This document shows, in pieces, positions 61,313 to 64,000 of a stretch of DNA of 64,000 bases. The stretch is from Sphingomonas sabuli (GTDB lineage: Bacteria; Pseudomonadota; Alphaproteobacteria; Sphingomonadales; Sphingomonadaceae). The position numbers and the translations under genes are program-made. How positions within the stretch are numbered: position 1 is the stretch's first letter; each line of letters starts with the position of its first letter. The DNA is taken from positions 496,001 through 560,000 of the forward strand of contig NZ_CP060697.1 of the NCBI RefSeq assembly GCF_014352855.1, in the 5' to 3' direction. The notes beneath the pieces are model-generated. The model had not been told where the DNA came from and made no database searches. It saw nothing but the letters and a program-made list of their open reading frames with translations.

Positions 61313-62349
61313 ATCCTGCCTACGACGAGATTATCGGCGCCGATCAGCAAACGCGTGCCGGCCTCTTCACCACGACTGCAGAGCGGCTCGGAACCACTCC
61401 TCAAAACACCGAGAAAGACTTTTGGGTCTGTTGGACTTTGGATGCCTTGTTCAACGGACGAACCAATGGGCCGCGGCTGCTATTCAAAGGCGGAACGTCT
61501 CTGTCCAAAGGCTTCGGCCTGATTCAGCGATTTTCCGAAGACGTTGACGTTACGGTCTTTCGCGATGACCTCGGGCAAGGTCACTCGATGGAAGAACTGG
61601 CCGCCCTCTCTGGCAAAAAGCGCGCCGCGACGCTCGACGACATCCGAGAAGCCTGTGAGGCTTACATCAACGGAGATCTCTTGCCGGAGCTGACGCAAAT
61701 AGCGGCAGGCACGAGCGACCGCACCAAGGTTACCGGATTGAAAGTCGAACCGAATCCCAAAGACGCCCAATCGTTACTGGTTCACTATCCGACAGCCACT
61801 CCAGCCGATCGCTATATCGAAAAGATCGTCCTCATCGAGTCAGGCGCCAAGTCTGCACTCGACCCTCATGCCGTCAGGCCGATTGTCCCCTATTCCAATG
61901 ACGACGTACCCGACTTGGACCTGACCGTTCCCAACGTCACGGTCGTCGACGCGGAACGTACCTATTGGGACAAGGTCGTCATCCTTCACGGCATCCGTCA
62001 CTGGTTCGAAAATAAGGGAGAACTAAGGGGTGGTGGGCACCGGGTCTCCCGCCATTATTATGACCTCCATATGCTCATGCAGTCAGACATCGGCCAGCGG
62101 GCAATGACGGACTTAGCCCTGGGTGCCGACTGCGTTGCGCATGCCCAAATGTTCTTCAACCGTCCGGCCTTCGATCTGGGGAGCGCCCGCCCGCCAACCT
62201 TCACGTTGACGCCCGAAGGCAGCATGTACGACGACTTGAAGCGCGACTATTCGTCCATGGCCGACATGATATTTGGAGCGGCGCCAGCATTCGACGCGAT
62301 CGTTGAAACGGTCGCGGACGTCGAACGGGCAATCAATAAAGTCAGCTGA
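61309..62349 (+). CDS. AbiEii-type nucleotidyltransferase toxin
   Basis: A 346-residue AbiEii/AbiGii-family protein. Nucleotidyltransferase signature: RLLFKGGTSLSKGFGLIQRF (residues 56-75; GGTSLSK 61-67) and SEDVDVTVF (Asp78 and Asp80). A downstream RTYWDKVVILHGIRHWFENK and HYYDLHML region follows. AbiEii toxins transfer nucleotides to a cellular target, causing reversible arrest and phage abortive infection. It is coupled with the antitoxin upstream. On this ICE the pair may stabilise the element or provide phage defence. Confidence 0.9.
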   Translation: MNPAYDEIIGADQQTRAGLFTTTAERLGTTPQNTEKDFWVCWTLDALFNGRTNGPRLLFKGGTSLSKGFGLIQRFSEDVDVTVFRDDLGQGHSMEELAALSGKKRAATLDDIREACEAYINGDLLPELTQIAAGTSDRTKVTGLKVEPNPKDAQSLLVHYPTATPADRYIEKIVLIESGAKSALDPHAVRPIVPYSNDDVPDLDLTVPNVTVVDAERTYWDKVVILHGIRHWFENKGELRGGGHRVSRHYYDLHMLMQSDIGQRAMTDLALGADCVAHAQMFFNRPAFDLGSARPPTFTLTPEGSMYDDLKRDYSSMADMIFGAAPAFDAIVETVADVERAINKVS

Positions 62350-62364
62350 CGTTCGGCCGTCAGC

Positions 62365-62592
62365 TCAATCGCCGGATGCCGCGCCGCGACGGCTCTTCAC
62401 GAACGCCCGATCACTTTCCAGGAATGCCTGGAGCATTGCCGGGATGAGTTCGGTCACGGGCTCGGTGCTCGCGTAACTGCGCGCGTAAAATTCCGCATAG
62501 TCATCGAGCGCGCGCGCCAGTTCAGGCGGCACATGAATGGCGATCTTGACCGGGCTGCGGTCCGGAATCCGCGGGAGCTTGATGGACGTCAC
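62365..62592 (-). CDS. DUF2274 protein of the trb cluster
   Basis: A 75-residue protein with IKLPRIPDRSPVKIAIHVPP then ALDDYAEFYARSYASTEPVT and LIPAMLQAFLESDRAF, the DUF2274 pattern. DUF2274 usually follows trbI in conjugative operons of alphaproteobacterial elements. It resembles a ribbon-helix-helix core, so a regulatory role is possible. Its ATG overlaps the trbI stop by 4 nt. It is the last gene of the visible trb part and is convergent with the toxin gene (15 bp). Confidence 0.85.
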   Translation of the reverse strand: MTSIKLPRIPDRSPVKIAIHVPPELARALDDYAEFYARSYASTEPVTELIPAMLQAFLESDRAFVKSRRGAASGD

Positions 62593-63737
62593 CGCTCATT
62601 TTCCCACGGCGGCAGGACGAGGTCCTCATGGACGAGCGCCCTCACCGGCCAGCCCGGGCGGACGGTGATGGTCGGCTGGACATCGAGCTGGCGCGTGACC
62701 AGCTGCTCGCCGGCCTTGGTCCCGCTCTGCTGGGCCGACTGACGAATAGCCCGGGCGATCTCCCCTTCCCCCGATGGCCCGATCGCCTGGCCCAGCCCGA
62801 GCAAGGTCGACAGTACGACGCCTTTGAGGAGCTGCCAGCCATGCACGTCGACCGCGTCGCGAACGCCGGACCGACCGCCCGCGTCGCTGGCCGGCATCTT
62901 GTTGAGATCGATCGACGAGCCGTCCGGAAAGAGCAGCCGGGTCCATGACAGAAAGGCGCGATTCTGGCCGAACTTCACTGAAGAATCATACTGGCCAATC
63001 AGCCGCGCGCCCTGGGGTATCAGGACCACGCGTCCTGTCGCACTGTCCCGCACCGGCTCGGTGACCTGTGCCACGACCATGCCGGGAAGATCTGAGTTCA
63101 AGCCGGTGATCAGGCTGGCCGGGATCACGCTGCCCGCGCTGACGACATAGCCCGTCGGCGCCTCTCGAAAAGCGGTAGGATCGGCCAGTCTCGACGGTGC
63201 AACCTCTTGCGGAGCATTGCGCTCAGCTTCAGGTCCAGCCCCTGCGCCCTGCTCGATCGCGGACTGGCTGCCGCCGCTTCTGGAATGACCTCCGAGGGTG
63301 ACCAACACGGCCGATTGACGAGCGCTCTGCTCGGCATCCGCCATCCGCTGGCGTTCGGCGGCGGCCGCGTCGTAGGAATGAGATTGCGTGGCCTCCAAGC
63401 CGCCATTGGCGCGCTGTTGCTCGAGGATCGGCCGTCCGAGGTCGCCGGGAAGCGGCGGTCCCAACTTGGGCACGTCCCCATAGGAAGATGGCGCCCCGGC
63501 AAGTGCGTCGGGCGGCGGGGTGGTTCCCAGCCGAACATCCTCTTCCCCAGCCGCAAAATGAAATGAACGTGGCGCCAGCGACATCCAGGCGATCGCACTC
63601 AAGGCGATGGCGAAGGCCGCCGTGCCGGAGATGATAACCCCTCTCCGGAAGCGGATCGCGTGGCGCGGGCGACCGCGCAGCACCAAGGTTTCGGGATCCT
63701 CCTTGGGGGCCGCAACGGGTTCGGTCGGCGCGCTCAT
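62589..63737 (-). CDS. trbI: TrbI/VirB10-family conjugal transfer protein
   Basis: A 382-residue TrbI. One N-terminal membrane helix (GVIISGTAAFAIALSAIAWM) and a Pro/Ala/Gln-rich periplasmic linker (about 75-195) precede the VirB10-like domain. The latter has APTGYVVSAGSVIPASLITG, VLIPQGARLIGQYDSSVKFG and LDVQPTITVRPGWPVRALVH. It bridges the inner and outer membranes in the type IV secretion channel. It overlaps trbG and the DUF2274 gene by 4 nt each. Confidence 0.93.
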   Translation of the reverse strand: MSAPTEPVAAPKEDPETLVLRGRPRHAIRFRRGVIISGTAAFAIALSAIAWMSLAPRSFHFAAGEEDVRLGTTPPPDALAGAPSSYGDVPKLGPPLPGDLGRPILEQQRANGGLEATQSHSYDAAAAERQRMADAEQSARQSAVLVTLGGHSRSGGSQSAIEQGAGAGPEAERNAPQEVAPSRLADPTAFREAPTGYVVSAGSVIPASLITGLNSDLPGMVVAQVTEPVRDSATGRVVLIPQGARLIGQYDSSVKFGQNRAFLSWTRLLFPDGSSIDLNKMPASDAGGRSGVRDAVDVHGWQLLKGVVLSTLLGLGQAIGPSGEGEIARAIRQSAQQSGTKAGEQLVTRQLDVQPTITVRPGWPVRALVHEDLVLPPWENER

Positions 63738-64000
63738 CGGCCGCGCTTCCGGACAATGCGGACAACGGCCTGCTTTTTCTCTCCAAGCCGCAGTTCGGCT
63801 TCGGCGAACAGCCGATCGACGACATAATAGCGGCCGCGTGCGCGGTAATTGACGAGCTCGGCCTTGCCACCACTGCCGATCGCGAAGAGCGGCGGCGCTT
63901 CGCCCGACGCAAGGTTTGGCGGAAACTCGATGAAAACCTGCGTCCCGTCGTCAAATGCGCGCACCGGTCGCCATGAGGGCCGATCGCCGCCGATCGAATA
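63734..64000 (-). CDS. trbG: TrbG/VirB9-family protein, 3' part only
   Basis: The C-terminal 88 residues are in the window and the frame is open to the right edge (upstream of the gene). Visible is the VirB9/CagX end domain: RPVRAFDDGTQVFIEFPPNL, then PPLFAIGSGGKAELVNYRAR, YVVDRLFAEAELRLG and VRIVRKRGR. VirB9 forms the outer-membrane ring of the type IV channel with VirB10. It overlaps trbI by 4 nt. Confidence 0.88.
   Translation of the reverse strand, partial: YSIGGDRPSWRPVRAFDDGTQVFIEFPPNLASGEAPPLFAIGSGGKAELVNYRARGRYYVVDRLFAEAELRLGEKKQAVVRIVRKRGR

Overview
This is a 64 kb stretch of GC-rich chromosome that reads like a Sphingomonadales alphaproteobacterium (Sphingomonas or a close relative). 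The support is the tig/clpP/clpX/lon/hupB neighbourhood, a System I cytochrome c maturation operon, gatC-gatA-gatB, many GTG/TTG starts with 1-4 nt gene overlaps, RpoH and EcfG promoters of the alphaproteobacterial type, and a small palindromic repeat of a type I associate with sphingomonads. The species cannot be fixed from the window.

Layout. (1) 2-334: 3' end of a TonB-like gene. (2) 358-14245: a 13.8 kb genomic island in an elongator tRNA-Met gene. The intact tRNA is at 14196-14272, and a 50-bp copy of its 3' half at 358-407 marks the far end. The left part (about 570-7880) holds cargo modules separated by copies of a ~30-bp imperfect palindrome: a VOC protein, a FIST protein plus hybrid histidine kinase, a GntA-like N-hydroxylase plus DUF1989 protein, an Hsp20 gene with a heat-shock promoter, and a short tyrosine recombinase. 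The right part (7892-13306) is a compact satellite-like block: integrase and regulator leftwards; excisionase-like HTH, replication-initiator-like protein and small genes rightwards, with two genes overlapping out of frame. (3) 14.3-59.1 kb: core chromosome. It carries kup, ald, ccmC-D-E-F-G-H-I, an amino-acid dehydrogenase, hupB, lon, clpX, clpP, a GT2 glycosyltransferase, tig, a three-gene M48 protease/lipoprotein operon, gatCAB, ruvX, pyrB, a ParA / RHH-like / TPR-SPOR cluster, serB, miaA, an ilvC-type gene, mutL, and the rod-shape operon mreB-mreC-mreD-mrdA-rodA. Four tRNAs (His, Val, Leu, Lys) are scattered through it, besides tRNA-Met at the island border. (4) 59.1 kb to the end: the start of a second mobile element in tRNA-Lys, probably an ICE, with an integrase, HTH protein, an AbiEi/AbiEii-type toxin-antitoxin pair, and the end of a conjugative trb operon (trbG, trbI, DUF2274).

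How the genes work together. Proteostasis genes are grouped (tig, clpP, clpX, lon, hupB), and lon, clpP and the island Hsp20 each have a recognisable RpoH-type promoter. Cell-envelope growth is handled by the mre/mrdA/rodA operon and possibly by the ParA/SPOR cluster. No intergenic stretch exceeds 300 bp without a feature. No rRNA, CRISPR array or insertion sequence was seen.
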